DNA of 64,000 nt from JAGPUQ01 sp036677085 (GCA_036677085.1 JAKFFI010000004.1:186001-250000); one strand, 5' to 3'. Positions 34,259-42,816 are shown, counted from the first letter of the stretch. The notes: generated by a model from the sequence alone, not told the origin. Made by a program: numbers and translations.

Positions 34259-35272
34259 TCAAAACTGTTGCAGAAAACGCAGGTCATTCTCGAAAAACAA
34301 CCGCAGATCGCCGACGCCGTGACGCAGCATGGCCAGGCGCTCCACACCCATGCCAAACGCAAAGCCCGTGAAATCTTCCGAATCGATACCGCAATTGGCG
34401 AGCACATTGGGATGCACCATCCCGCAACCCATGACTTCGAGCCAGCCGCTCTGTTTGCAGACCCGGCAGCCCGCGCCCCGGCACTGAGTGCATTGAATAT
34501 CCACTTCCGCCGATGGCTCGGTGAACGGAAAATAGGACGGCCGGAAGCGCACCGGCAAATCGGTTTCAAAAAAGGCTTTCAGGAACTGATCGACCGTTCC
34601 TCTCAGGTCCGCAAAACTGATGTCGCGGTCGATCACCAGCCCTTCGACCTGATGAAACATCGGTGTGTGTGTGAGATCCGAATCGCAGCGATAAACCCGC
34701 CCCGGACACACGATGCGGATCGGCGGCGCTTGGCGCTCCATGGTGCGAATCTGCACCGGAGAAGTATGGGTGCGCAGAACATGAGTGGCGTCGATGTAGA
34801 ACGTATCGTGCATCGCGCGCGCGGGATGGTGCGCGGGAATATTGAGTGCTTCGAAGTTGTGATAATCGTCTTCGATTTCCGGACCTTCCTCGACCTGATA
34901 GCCAACCCGAACGAAAAAATCCTGGATCCGGTTGAGCGTCTGGGTGATGGGATGCAGGCCGCCGACTTCCCCATTGCGGCCCGGCAAGGTCACGTCGATG
35001 GTTTCGGCGGCAAGGCGCCGCTCGATATTGGCCGCGGCGAGACTCTGCCGGCGCGCCTCGATCCCTTCCTGCACCGCAGCCTTGGCCTTGTTGATGCCCG
35101 CGCCCGCCGCCGGCCGCTGCTCAGGCGCCAGGGCGCCGAGTCCTTGCAACATGGCGGTCAACACACCCTTTTTGCCCAGGTAACCGACCCGCACTGCTTC
35201 GAGCGCCGCCAAGGTCTCGGCACCGGCTACGGCGGTCATCGCTTCGGCTACCACAGTATCGAGATTATCCAT
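34259..35272 (-). CDS. pheS: Phenylalanyl-tRNA synthetase alpha subunit
   Basis: Catalytic subunit that makes Phe-AMP. The protein is 337 aa from ATG 35272 (MDNLDTVVAEAM); E. coli is 327. The N-terminal coiled arm spans about 1-90. Class II motifs are present: DFFVRVGYQVEEGPEIEDDYHNFEALNIP (motif 1), the Phe pocket FRPSYFPFTEPSAEVDI, and GFAFGMGVERLAML (motif 3). The open frame runs further 5' across the terminator to 35449, but that part has no homology. A terminator-like hairpin lies between rplT and this gene. Confidence 0.96.
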   Translation of the reverse strand: MDNLDTVVAEAMTAVAGAETLAALEAVRVGYLGKKGVLTAMLQGLGALAPEQRPAAGAGINKAKAAVQEGIEARRQSLAAANIERRLAAETIDVTLPGRNGEVGGLHPITQTLNRIQDFFVRVGYQVEEGPEIEDDYHNFEALNIPAHHPARAMHDTFYIDATHVLRTHTSPVQIRTMERQAPPIRIVCPGRVYRCDSDLTHTPMFHQVEGLVIDRDISFADLRGTVDQFLKAFFETDLPVRFRPSYFPFTEPSAEVDIQCTQCRGAGCRVCKQSGWLEVMGCGMVHPNVLANCGIDSEDFTGFAFGMGVERLAMLRHGVGDLRLFFENDLRFLQQF

Positions 35273-35339
35273 GACTCGGCTCGTTGCATTGCCACCGGGG
35301 CGGTGCTCGAATACCTCGGAGCAGCCACCCCCACAGATC

Positions 35340-35372
35340 AAAAAAAACGGGGAAAGAGCGCGCCCTTTCCCC
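35340..35372 (-). terminator. Terminator/attenuator-like hairpin between rplT and pheS
   Basis: On the minus strand GGGGAAAG (35372-35365 region) pairs with CTTTCCCC (35356-35349) around a GC-rich 8-base loop, followed by eight T residues (35347-35340). It starts 36 bases after the rplT stop and 68 bases before pheS. E. coli has an attenuator at this place with a Phe-rich leader peptide (pheM); I find no Phe-rich short frame here. It may simply limit read-through from the ribosomal genes. Confidence 0.85.
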
Positions 35373-35408
35373 CTATTTTCCCCGTCGCCGCGCCGCAGGC
35401 GCGCCACC

Positions 35409-35765
35409 TCAGACCAACGCGGCTTTGGCCCGGGCTGCCACCGTGGCAAACGCCGCCTTGTCGTGCACGGCGAGATCGGCCAGAACCCGTCGATCCAGCT
35501 CGATATTGGCGCGCTTCAGGCCCGCGACCAACCGGCTGTAGCTGATCCCTTCGGCACGGGCCTGGGCATTGATCCGCGTGATCCAGAGCGCACGGAAAGT
35601 ACGTTTCTTGACACGACGGTCGCGATAGGCGTATTGACCCGCCTTGATGACCGCCTGTTTGGCTACCCGATAGATCCGGCTACGCGCGCCGTAGTATCCC
35701 TTGGCCAGCTTGAGAATTTTCTTGTGCCGTCGATGGGCGGTTACGCCCCGCTTGACTCTCGCCAT
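35409..35765 (-). CDS. rplT: 50S ribosomal protein L20
   Basis: A 118-aa rRNA-binding protein needed early in 50S assembly, and the translational repressor of rpmI-rplT in E. coli. It begins MARVKRGVTAHRRHKKILKLAKGY. The N-terminal extension is basic and the globular C-terminus contains YSRLVAGLKRANIELDRRVLADLA. Length equals the E. coli protein (118). It is 29 bases after rpmI in the infC-rpmI-rplT unit. Confidence 0.98.
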   Translation of the reverse strand: MARVKRGVTAHRRHKKILKLAKGYYGARSRIYRVAKQAVIKAGQYAYRDRRVKKRTFRALWITRINAQARAEGISYSRLVAGLKRANIELDRRVLADLAVHDKAAFATVAARAKAALV

Positions 35766-35794
35766 GACAATATCCTCCAGTTAAATGATGACAA

Positions 35795-35986
35795 TCAGCA
35801 CCGCAGCATGCGGTCAACCAACGGCGTGTCCGAGCCATTGAGCACTCGGGTGCCGCGCAACTGGCGCTTGCGCTTGGTTGTCATCTTGGTGAGGATATGG
35901 CTCTTGAAGGCCCGCTTGTGCTTGTAGCCGGCGCCGGTTTTCTTGAACCGCTTGGCGGCTCCACTGTGTACTTTCATCTTTGGCAT
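35795..35986 (-). CDS. rpmI: 50S ribosomal protein L35
   Basis: A small basic 63-aa ribosomal protein (E. coli 65): MPKMKVHSGAAKRFKKTG, then HKRAFKSHILTKMTTKRKRQLRG. TGGAGGT lies 7 bases before the ATG. An 80-base gap from infC contains a small hairpin (CAGCCT with AGGCTG, 36032-36049) that might belong to L20 control, though I cannot draw the pseudoknot known from E. coli. Confidence 0.97.
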   Translation of the reverse strand: MPKMKVHSGAAKRFKKTGAGYKHKRAFKSHILTKMTTKRKRQLRGTRVLNGSDTPLVDRMLRC

Positions 35987-36066
35987 TTTGCTACCTCCAG
36001 GTAGTCGTCATCGGGTGGTAAGGCCGCCGGTCAGCCTGCCAAAAGGCTGAACGCGGAAGGCATTTT

Positions 36067-36615
36067 TCAGGACTTTTTCCGGCTTTTTGGTGCAATCACC
36101 ATGGTCAACTGCCGGCCTTCCATTTTCGGGAACTGCTCTACCGCTCCCATATCTTCCAGATCCTGCTCAATCCGCTTGAGCATCTCCATGCCGAGTTCCT
36201 GGTGCGCCATTTCGCGGCCCCGGTAACGCAAGGTTACCTTCGCCTTGTCGCCGTTCTCGAGGAACCGCCGTACATTGCGCAGCTTGATCTGGTAGTCCGC
36301 CTCGTCGGTTCCGGGACGGAACTTCATTTCCTTGATCTGAATCTGCTTTTGCTTCTTGCGCTGTACTGCCTGCTGTTTCTTGGCTTCGAAAATATGCTTT
36401 CCGTAGTCCATCAGCTTGCAGACCGGCGGTTCACCTTCCGGTGCGATCTCGACCAGATCCATGGTGGCTTCGGCGGCGAGTCTGCGCGCCTCCTCGATGG
36501 ACACGATGCCGATCTGCTCGCTCTCGGCGCCAATCAGACGCACTTCCTTGACATCGTCAATCTCATCATTCAGTCGGGCACGTTTGCCATGGCCCTTGCC
36601 GTAACTTTTTTTGAT
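36067..36615 (-). CDS. infC: Translation initiation factor IF-3, likely AUC start
   Basis: IF-3 binds the 30S subunit and checks start codon choice. The start deserves care. The first usual start codon in frame, GTG 36543, would remove 24 residues of the conserved N-domain. Upstream the frame reads IKKSYGKGHGKRARLNDEI from an ATC at 36615, two codons after an in-frame TAG, with GGAG 9 bases before it. From ATC the protein is 182 aa (E. coli 180). E. coli infC also uses a rare start (AUU), through which IF-3 represses itself, so an AUC start fits. The linker and C-domain (MKFRPGTDEADYQIK) are normal. Confidence 0.93.
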   Translation of the reverse strand: MKKSYGKGHGKRARLNDEIDDVKEVRLIGAESEQIGIVSIEEARRLAAEATMDLVEIAPEGEPPVCKLMDYGKHIFEAKKQQAVQRKKQKQIQIKEMKFRPGTDEADYQIKLRNVRRFLENGDKAKVTLRYRGREMAHQELGMEMLKRIEQDLEDMGAVEQFPKMEGRQLTMVIAPKSRKKS

Positions 36616-36631
36616 AGCCCTCTACTCCGTT

Positions 36632-38557
36632 CTAGTTGTCGTTCATGACCCTGCTGCGTTGGCTGACGCGCTCGTCGAGAAGCTCGACAAACCGTTCCAG
36701 CGTCATGCTGCCCAGATCCGCGCCTTCACGGGTGCGAACCGCGACCGCGCGGGCTTGCGCCTCCCGATCGCCAACGATCAGCAGATAGGGCGTCTTGAGC
36801 AGGGTGTGCTCGCGAATCTTAAAGCCGATCTTCTCATTTCTCAAGTCATTCGTGACCCGGAACCCTTTGTTTTGCAAGGCTTCGGTTACCTCCTGGACAT
36901 ACCCGGCCTGGTTGTCGGTGATATTGAGCACAACCGCCTGTTCGGGCGCGAGCCAGGGCGGGAAAGCGCCTTCGTATTGCTCGATCAGGATTCCGATGAA
37001 GCGTTCAAACGAGCCCAGTACGGCACGGTGGAGCATCACCGGCACCTGGCGGCTGTCATCCTGAGCCACATACTGGGCGCCGAGTCGCTCGGGCATCGAG
37101 AAATCCACCTGAATGGTGCCCAACTGCCACACCCGACCGATACAGTCCTTGAGGGAAAATTCGATCTTGGGTCCGTAGAACGCACCCTCCCCGGGCAGCA
37201 GCTCCCAGTCCAGGCCCTGATGGTTGAGAGCGTCGGCGAGCGCCTGCTCGGCGCGATCCCAGACCTCATCGGACCCAACCCGCTGCGCGGGCCGCGTGGA
37301 TAGCCGGTAGATCACCTCGTTAAAGCCGAAGTCGGCGTAGATGCGATGGAGGAAGTCGATGAAGCGCGCGACTTCGCTCTGAATCTGGGCTTCGGTACAA
37401 AAAATATGGGCATCATCCTGCGTGAAGCCGCGCACCCGCATGATGCCGTGCAGGGAACCGGACGGCTCGTTGCGATGGCAGGAACCGAATTCGGCGAGCC
37501 GCAGCGGCAGATCGCGGTAGCTTCTGAGTCCTTGGTTGTACACCTGGACATGGCAGGGACAATTCATCGGCTTGATGGCGAATGCGCGCTCGTCGATTTG
37601 CAGCGAAAACATGTCGGCGCCGAACTTGTCGGCATGTCCGGAGCGCTGCCACAGGGAAAAATCCACCAGTTGCGGGGTGCGGATCTCCTGATAACCCGCC
37701 GCGCGCTGCATCTGGCGCATGTAGCCTTCGATTTGGGTATAGAGCGTCCAGCCGCGCGGATGCCAGAACACCATGCCCGGCGCCTCTTCCTGGACATGAA
37801 ACAGATCCAGGCGGCGGCCGAGCTTGCGGTGATCGCGCTTCTCCGCTTCCTCGATACGGTGCAAATAAGCGTCGAGATCCTTCTTGCTCTGCCAGGCGGT
37901 ACCGTAAATGCGCTGCAACATGGCGTTGGCCGAATCCCCACGCCAATAGGCACCCGCCACCTTGGTCAGCTTGAACGCCGGGATCTTGCCGGTGCTCGGC
38001 ACATGGGGACCGCGGCAGAGATCGGTGAAATCGCCCTGGCTGTACAGGGAAATGGTCTGGTCTTCCGGAATGGCGGCGATGATCTCGGCCTTGTACTCCT
38101 CGCCGATGCCACGGAAATAGTCCACCGCCGCATCGCGGGGCATCTCGGTCCTGGTTACGCTGAGGTCCGCCTGCGCCAGTTCCAGCATCCTCGCACTGAT
38201 GGCGTCGAGGTCTTCCGGCGTGAACGGCCGGTGATAGGCGAAATCGTAGTAAAACCCGTCCTCGATGACCGGGCCGATGGTGACCTGGGCCTCGGGAAAC
38301 AGCCCTTTCACCGCTTGCGCCAACAGGTGCGCGCAGGAATGGCGGATCACTTCAAGGCCATCGGCGTCACGCCCGGTGACAATGGCCAGCGTCGCGTCGC
38401 GCTCGATCAAAAAGCTGGTATCCACCAATGTGCCATCGATCCGGCCCGCGAGGGCGGCCTTGGCGAGGCCGGCGCCGATCGCAGCCGCTACTTCACCAAC
38501 GGTGACGGGATGATCGAAATCGCGGTGACTGGCGTCCGGAAGGGTAATACGCGGCAT
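36632..38557 (-). CDS. thrS: Threonyl-tRNA synthetase
   Basis: Charges tRNA-Thr and edits Ser-tRNA. The protein is 641 aa (E. coli 642). Domains: TGS at about 1-62; editing domain with the zinc-like motif HSCAHLLAQAVK (about 73-84); class II catalytic core (MVFWHPRGWTLYTQIEGYM, PMNCPCHVQVYN with the zinc Cys, RVRGFTQDDAHIFC); C-terminal anticodon domain (VVLNITDNQAGYVQEV). It is 16 bases upstream of infC. A hairpin about 20 bases before its ATG may regulate it. Confidence 0.98.
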   Translation of the reverse strand: MPRITLPDASHRDFDHPVTVGEVAAAIGAGLAKAALAGRIDGTLVDTSFLIERDATLAIVTGRDADGLEVIRHSCAHLLAQAVKGLFPEAQVTIGPVIEDGFYYDFAYHRPFTPEDLDAISARMLELAQADLSVTRTEMPRDAAVDYFRGIGEEYKAEIIAAIPEDQTISLYSQGDFTDLCRGPHVPSTGKIPAFKLTKVAGAYWRGDSANAMLQRIYGTAWQSKKDLDAYLHRIEEAEKRDHRKLGRRLDLFHVQEEAPGMVFWHPRGWTLYTQIEGYMRQMQRAAGYQEIRTPQLVDFSLWQRSGHADKFGADMFSLQIDERAFAIKPMNCPCHVQVYNQGLRSYRDLPLRLAEFGSCHRNEPSGSLHGIMRVRGFTQDDAHIFCTEAQIQSEVARFIDFLHRIYADFGFNEVIYRLSTRPAQRVGSDEVWDRAEQALADALNHQGLDWELLPGEGAFYGPKIEFSLKDCIGRVWQLGTIQVDFSMPERLGAQYVAQDDSRQVPVMLHRAVLGSFERFIGILIEQYEGAFPPWLAPEQAVVLNITDNQAGYVQEVTEALQNKGFRVTNDLRNEKIGFKIREHTLLKTPYLLIVGDREAQARAVAVRTREGADLGSMTLERFVELLDERVSQRSRVMNDN

Positions 38558-38670
38558 GACTGTCTCGACGGTCAGTGGTGGCCCCTACCAAAGGCCACAT
38601 GCGGGTGCTGCTGCACCGGGAAACCGGTGGCGAAGGCTCGCCGCCGGGTGTTTGCTACCAGAACGTTAAC

Positions 38671-38747
38671 TGGTAGGCACGAGTGGACTCGAACCACCGA
38701 CCCCCACCATGTCAAGGTGGTGCTCTAACCAACTGAGCTACGTGCCT
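38671..38747 (-). tRNA. tRNA-Val (anticodon GAC)
   Basis: 77 bases with an encoded CCA end. The acceptor stem AGGCACG pairs with CGTGCCT. The anticodon arm is CCACC, loop TTGACAT, GGTGG, giving anticodon GAC. The D arm (GCTCAGTTGGTTAGAGC) and T arm (GGTTCGAGTCC) are standard. It lies 113 bases upstream of thrS in the same direction and has its own promoter. Confidence 0.97.
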
Positions 38748-38760
38748 AAAACGGGCCGCC

Positions 38761-38789
38761 AATCTACCAGCACACACCCCCCGTGACAA
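38761..38789 (-). promoter_or_regulatory. Sigma-70 promoter of tRNA-Val (possibly also thrS)
   Basis: On the minus strand TTGTCA (38789-38784) and TAGATT (38766-38761) are separated by exactly 17 bases. They are followed by a GC-rich discriminator, typical of stringently controlled stable RNA promoters. The expected start is about 7 bases upstream of the tRNA 5' end. No terminator separates the tRNA from thrS, so read-through is possible. Confidence 0.75.
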
Positions 38790-38820
38790 GACTGACGGAC
38801 CCCGCCAAGGCCGCGCAAAA

Positions 38821-38850
38821 TTGACAGTTTCCGGAAGGCTCACTTATGGT
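38821..38850 (+). promoter_or_regulatory. Sigma-70-like promoter of the maoC-acyl-CoA dehydrogenase genes
   Basis: TTGACA (38821-38826) is followed after 18 bases by TATGGT (38845-38850). The consensus -35 and a fair -10 lie 32 bases before the AGGAG-led ATG at 38882. The ATG at 38846 falls inside the -10 box and so should not be the start codon. Confidence 0.65.
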
Positions 38851-38881
38851 GGCCTACTTTTCGCCGCGCCCAGGAGCCCCC

Positions 38882-39397
38882 ATGCCCAAGTCCATCGAAA
38901 TCGCCCCCGGGCGTTACCGCGAGTCCTACGGCCGCTATCTGGAGGACTTCAAGGTCGGCGATGTCTACGAACACCGGCCCGGGCGCACCATCACCGAGAC
39001 CGACAACACCTGGTTCACGCTGCTCACCATGAACCAGCACCCCCTGCATTTCGATCGGGAATACGCCAAGCACAGCGAATTTGGCCAGATCCTGGTCAAC
39101 AGCACCATGACGGTAGCCGTGATCGCCGGCATGAGCGTGTCCGATGTCAGTCAGAAAACCATCGCCAACCTGGGCTGGAAGGAAATCCGCCTGCCGGCGC
39201 CGGTATTCATCGGCGATACCCTGTACGCCGAGTCTGAAGTGCTCGAAATCCGCGAATCCAAAAGCCGTCCCAATGCCGGTCTGGTGACCGTAAAAACCAT
39301 CGGCAAGAATCAGCATGGCGTGGTGATCTGCGATTTCATCCGCACCATGCTGATCCCCAAGACCGGCCATGCCGTGGACGACAAGGCCAATTATTGA
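38882..39397 (+). CDS. MaoC-like (hotdog) dehydratase
   Basis: A 171-aa protein of the MaoC/mesaconyl-CoA hydratase-like group, which hydrates or dehydrates acyl-CoA thioesters. The start is ATG 38882 with AGGAG 5 bases upstream. FKVGDVYEHRPGRTITETDNTWFTLLTMNQHPLHFD carries the hydratase Asp/His region (N46, H48 area), and the fold continues with VNSTMTVAVIAGMSV and APVFIGDTLYAESEV. The next gene, an acyl-CoA dehydrogenase, starts 48 bases later, so the two likely act on the same acyl-CoA. The substrate is not identifiable. Confidence 0.85.
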   Translation: MPKSIEIAPGRYRESYGRYLEDFKVGDVYEHRPGRTITETDNTWFTLLTMNQHPLHFDREYAKHSEFGQILVNSTMTVAVIAGMSVSDVSQKTIANLGWKEIRLPAPVFIGDTLYAESEVLEIRESKSRPNAGLVTVKTIGKNQHGVVICDFIRTMLIPKTGHAVDDKANY

Positions 39398-39445
39398 TTC
39401 GCCACGCTTTCACAACTCCGCCCGTACATCCCGACGAGATCCACC

Positions 39446-40591
39446 ATGGTCAATGAAGAAGAAGTCCTGATTCTCGACAGCGTGCGCCGCTGGCTGGAGC
39501 GCGATGTCGCTCCCTACGCCCACGACCTCGAACAGGCCGACGAATACCCCCACGCGATGGTGGCGCAGATGAAGGAACTGGGCCTGTTCGGCGCCACCAT
39601 CGCGCCGGAATATGGCGGACTCGGGCTGGGCGCCTCGACCTACGCCAAGATCGTGGCGCTGGTATCGGAAGTCTGGATGTCGCTGTCCGGGATCTTCAAC
39701 TCTCACCTCATCATGGCCCGTTGCGTACAGAGCTACGGCACCGAGGCGCAGAAGCAGAAATATCTGCCGCGCTTTGCCAGCGGCGAGCTGCGCGGCGGCA
39801 TCGGCCTCACCGAACCCGATGCCGGCACCGATCTGCAGGGCATCCGCTGTGCCGCGAAACGCGACGGCGATCACTATGTGGTGAACGGGACCAAGACCTG
39901 GATCACCAATTCCATCGAGGGCGGCTGTATCGGACTGCTGGTAAAAACCGATCCCGCCGCCAGTCCGCCGCGCAAGGGCATGAGCATGTTCATCGCCGAG
40001 AAAGGCCCGGGCTTCAACGTCACCCGCAAGCTGAAAAAACTCGGCTATCGCGGCATCGACACCGCGGAAATCGTGTTCGATAACTATCGGGTTCACCAGG
40101 ATTGCCTGATCGGCGGCACCGAAGGCCGTGGCTTTTACAACGCCGTGGGCGGGCTCGAACTCGGCCGTATCAACGTCGCGGCGCGCGGCGTCGGCGTCGC
40201 CACGGCGGCACTCAAGCAGTCGGTCGCCTATTCCCAGCAGCGCAAGACTTTCGGCAAACCCATCTGCGAACACCAGGCGATCCAGCTCAAGCTCGGCGAG
40301 ATGGCCACCCGGGTTGAAGCCGCACGACTCCTCGTGGAACAGGCCGCACAGGCCTTCGACCGCGGCGAGCGCTGCGACATGGAAGCCGGCATGGCCAAAT
40401 ACTTCGCCACCGAGGCCGCTGCCAAGAATGCCGACGAGAACATGCGCATCCACGGGGCCTACGGCTATTCCTGCGAGTTCGATGCCGAACGACTCTACCG
40501 CGATGCGCCCCTGATGATCATCGGCGAAGGTACCAACGAAATGCAGCGCATCATCATCGCCCGGCAACTGATCGAACGAAATCCCGTTTAA
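39446..40591 (+). CDS. Acyl-CoA dehydrogenase
   Basis: A 381-aa FAD enzyme that introduces an alpha,beta double bond into an acyl-CoA. Family signatures are GGIGLTEPDAGTDLQGI (FAD/substrate site, about 113-129), KTWITNS and QRKTFGKPICEHQAIQLKLGEM. The catalytic Glu is expected in DAPLMIIGEGTNEMQR near the C-terminus (IGEGTNE). The length is standard for the single-domain class. It follows maoC in one unit, under the promoter at 38821. The chain specificity is not visible. Confidence 0.92.
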   Translation: MVNEEEVLILDSVRRWLERDVAPYAHDLEQADEYPHAMVAQMKELGLFGATIAPEYGGLGLGASTYAKIVALVSEVWMSLSGIFNSHLIMARCVQSYGTEAQKQKYLPRFASGELRGGIGLTEPDAGTDLQGIRCAAKRDGDHYVVNGTKTWITNSIEGGCIGLLVKTDPAASPPRKGMSMFIAEKGPGFNVTRKLKKLGYRGIDTAEIVFDNYRVHQDCLIGGTEGRGFYNAVGGLELGRINVAARGVGVATAALKQSVAYSQQRKTFGKPICEHQAIQLKLGEMATRVEAARLLVEQAAQAFDRGERCDMEAGMAKYFATEAAAKNADENMRIHGAYGYSCEFDAERLYRDAPLMIIGEGTNEMQRIIIARQLIERNPV

Positions 40592-40676
40592 CCGGCGTGC
40601 ATCAGCGATTGTGCTCGCCGATCGTCCGGTCTAGATTGCCGGCATCAATCAATAACAACGCACTCTGGGGGTAAGC

Positions 40677-41552
40677 ATGAGCGATCGACTCTACCAACAA
40701 CTGTCCTGGCAAATCGGCGACGTTTCCATCACCCGGCTGGTCGAAGTGGTGCTCACCGCACCGCTTGATTCATTGTTCCCGGGTCGCACCGCGGACGAAC
40801 TGGCGCCCTATGCAAGCTGGATGCAGCCCAATTTTCTGAACGCCGACGGCAAAATGTTTCTCAGCATCCACGCGTTTCTGATTCGCGCCGGCGGTCTCAA
40901 GATGATCGTGGATACCTGTGCCGGCAACGGCAAGGACCTGCCGTTGTTCCCCGAGTGGAACAACATGAATACGCCGTTTCTGGAGAACATGGCCAAGCTG
41001 GGATTCGCACCCGAATCGATCGACCGGGTGATGTGCACCCACCTGCACTTCGACCATGTAGGGTGGAACACCCGCCCCGTGGACGGCCGGTGGGTTCCCA
41101 CCTTTGCCAACGCTCGCTATCTGTTCAACAAAGCCGAGTGGGAATTCTGGAAAGATCACGAGGACCCCTACGGCGCCAACACCATCGAGCACGCACTGAA
41201 GCCGGTCATTAACGCCGGGCTGGTCGATCTGGTCGACACGCACCACCGCGTCTGCGACGAGATCAGCTTGATCCCCACCCCCGGCCACACGCCCGGGCAT
41301 GTCAGCGTGCTGATCCAGTCCAGGGGCGAGGAAGCCGTGATTACCGGCGACATGTTCCACCATCCCTGCCAGATGGCCCATCCCGAGTGGATCGATATGG
41401 CCGACACCTCCAGCGAGGTGGCCGAACAGACCCGGCGCGCCTTCATGGAGCGCTTCGGAAATCGGCCCTCCCTGGTGCTCGGTACCCACTTCGCCACCCC
41501 CACCGCCGGTCACATCCGGAGCGACGGCACGGGCTGGCGTTTCGACACCTGA
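40677..41552 (+). CDS. MBL-fold metallo-hydrolase
   Basis: A 291-aa zinc hydrolase. The metal motif is CTHLHFDHVGWN (H118, H120, D122, H123 by my count). The second ligand set is in PTPGHTPGHVS and ITGDMFHHPCQ, and the last His in LGTHFATPTAGH. It resembles the lactonase/quorum-quenching-like and AttM-type subgroup in layout, but the motif alone does not prove lactonase activity. The ribosome site GGGGG is 6 bases before the ATG. The next gene starts 25 bases downstream. Confidence 0.85.
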   Translation: MSDRLYQQLSWQIGDVSITRLVEVVLTAPLDSLFPGRTADELAPYASWMQPNFLNADGKMFLSIHAFLIRAGGLKMIVDTCAGNGKDLPLFPEWNNMNTPFLENMAKLGFAPESIDRVMCTHLHFDHVGWNTRPVDGRWVPTFANARYLFNKAEWEFWKDHEDPYGANTIEHALKPVINAGLVDLVDTHHRVCDEISLIPTPGHTPGHVSVLIQSRGEEAVITGDMFHHPCQMAHPEWIDMADTSSEVAEQTRRAFMERFGNRPSLVLGTHFATPTAGHIRSDGTGWRFDT

Positions 41553-41577
41553 GTTGTCGGGCAGGAGAGGCGCTGCG

Positions 41578-42699
41578 ATGAAACGGGCATTGATCGTCGG
41601 CGGCACCGGACCCACCGGACCCCATGTCATTCAGGGGCTGCTGGATCGCGGCTACGAGACCACCATCTTCCACCGCGGCACCCACGAACCGCCAGGGTTG
41701 CCGGAGGTGGAACACATCCACGGCGATCCGCACTTTCCGGAGACCATCGCTGCGGCGCTCGATGGCCGCGCGTTTGATCTGGTGGTGGCCATGTACGGTC
41801 GCATCCGGCATCTGGCGGACTACTTTGCCAAGCGGTGTGAGCGCTTCATCGGGGTCGGCGGCATCCCGGTCTACGCGGGACTGATGGACCCCGAGGGACA
41901 GCATCCCTGGGGACTGCCGGTACCCGTGCGGGAAACCGCGCCGCTCTCGGATTATCCGGGCGACACCGACGGCAGCCGCTTCGCCCACATGATCTACCGC
42001 ACCGAGCGCCATGTGCTGGACCTGGGCGAGGCCGGGGCCTTCAACGCCGCCTACTTCCGCTACCCGGCAATCTACGGACCGCGCCAACCCACTCCGATGG
42101 AGTGGTCGGTGGTGCGCCGGGTGCGCGATGGCCGCTCCGTGATGGTCCTGCCCAATGGCGGCCTGATCCTCACCAGCCGCTGCGCCGCCCGCAACGCGGC
42201 CGAATATCTGCTCCTCGCCATCGACCATCCCGAAGCCAGCCGCAACCAGGCCTACAACTGCACCGATGATGAGCAGTTCACCCAACGGCAATGGGTCGAG
42301 CTGATCTCGCGCGGCGCTGGCCGGCCCCTGGAGATTTTCTCGCTGCCCGAAGAACTCGCGACGCCCGCCGAACCCCTGACCCGGATGCTGGGCGGCAGCA
42401 ATCACTGCCTGCTCGATAATTCCAAGGCCCGGGCTGAACTGGGCTATCGGGACCAAATATCCGCGCGGGATGCCCTGCACGAAACCGCCGCCTGGTATCT
42501 GGCCAATCCGCTCGCCGGTAACGACGCAGCCAATCATCCCGATCCGTTCGACTATGCCGCCGAGGACCGGCTGATGGCCGCCTACCAACGCGGCATCGCC
42601 GCTATTCAGGCCGAAGCACCCTTTCCCAAAGCGACCTATCACCACTCCTACGCCCACCCGAAAACCCCCGGGCAAGGACCGGATCACCGGGGACGCTGA
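41578..42699 (+). CDS. NAD(P)-dependent epimerase/reductase (extended SDR)
   Basis: A 373-aa Rossmann enzyme. The dinucleotide motif is GGTGPTGPHV (residues 9-18). The start at 41578 follows GGAGAGG; an in-frame GTG-like site 24 bases upstream lies within that ribosome site. The usual SDR Tyr/Lys pair is not clear: FAHMIYRTERHVL has Tyr and Arg where YxxxK is expected. It may be a reductase-like or isoprenoid/isoflavone-reductase-like member. It is in line with the MBL gene. Function unknown. Confidence 0.75.
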   Translation: MKRALIVGGTGPTGPHVIQGLLDRGYETTIFHRGTHEPPGLPEVEHIHGDPHFPETIAAALDGRAFDLVVAMYGRIRHLADYFAKRCERFIGVGGIPVYAGLMDPEGQHPWGLPVPVRETAPLSDYPGDTDGSRFAHMIYRTERHVLDLGEAGAFNAAYFRYPAIYGPRQPTPMEWSVVRRVRDGRSVMVLPNGGLILTSRCAARNAAEYLLLAIDHPEASRNQAYNCTDDEQFTQRQWVELISRGAGRPLEIFSLPEELATPAEPLTRMLGGSNHCLLDNSKARAELGYRDQISARDALHETAAWYLANPLAGNDAANHPDPFDYAAEDRLMAAYQRGIAAIQAEAPFPKATYHHSYAHPKTPGQGPDHRGR

Positions 42700-42816
42700 A
42701 GCAACGACATTGATGGTGCAGCGGGGGGGCGTGCGCCACGCAGTTCGGTGACGCTCTACGCTAGCGATCAAACAACAGTGATCGAAAACAGTGGCCGAAT
42801 AACAGCGGCAGGATAA

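Noticed and set aside
33164..35545. A 793-codon plus-strand open frame opposite pheT and pheS
   Set aside because: Antisense shadow of two essential synthetase genes with full motifs; no ribosome site and biased composition.
38846..38881. ATG 38846 as the start of the MaoC gene
   Set aside because: This ATG lies inside the TATGGT -10 box of a good promoter; ATG 38882 has AGGAG upstream and gives the usual family N-terminus.
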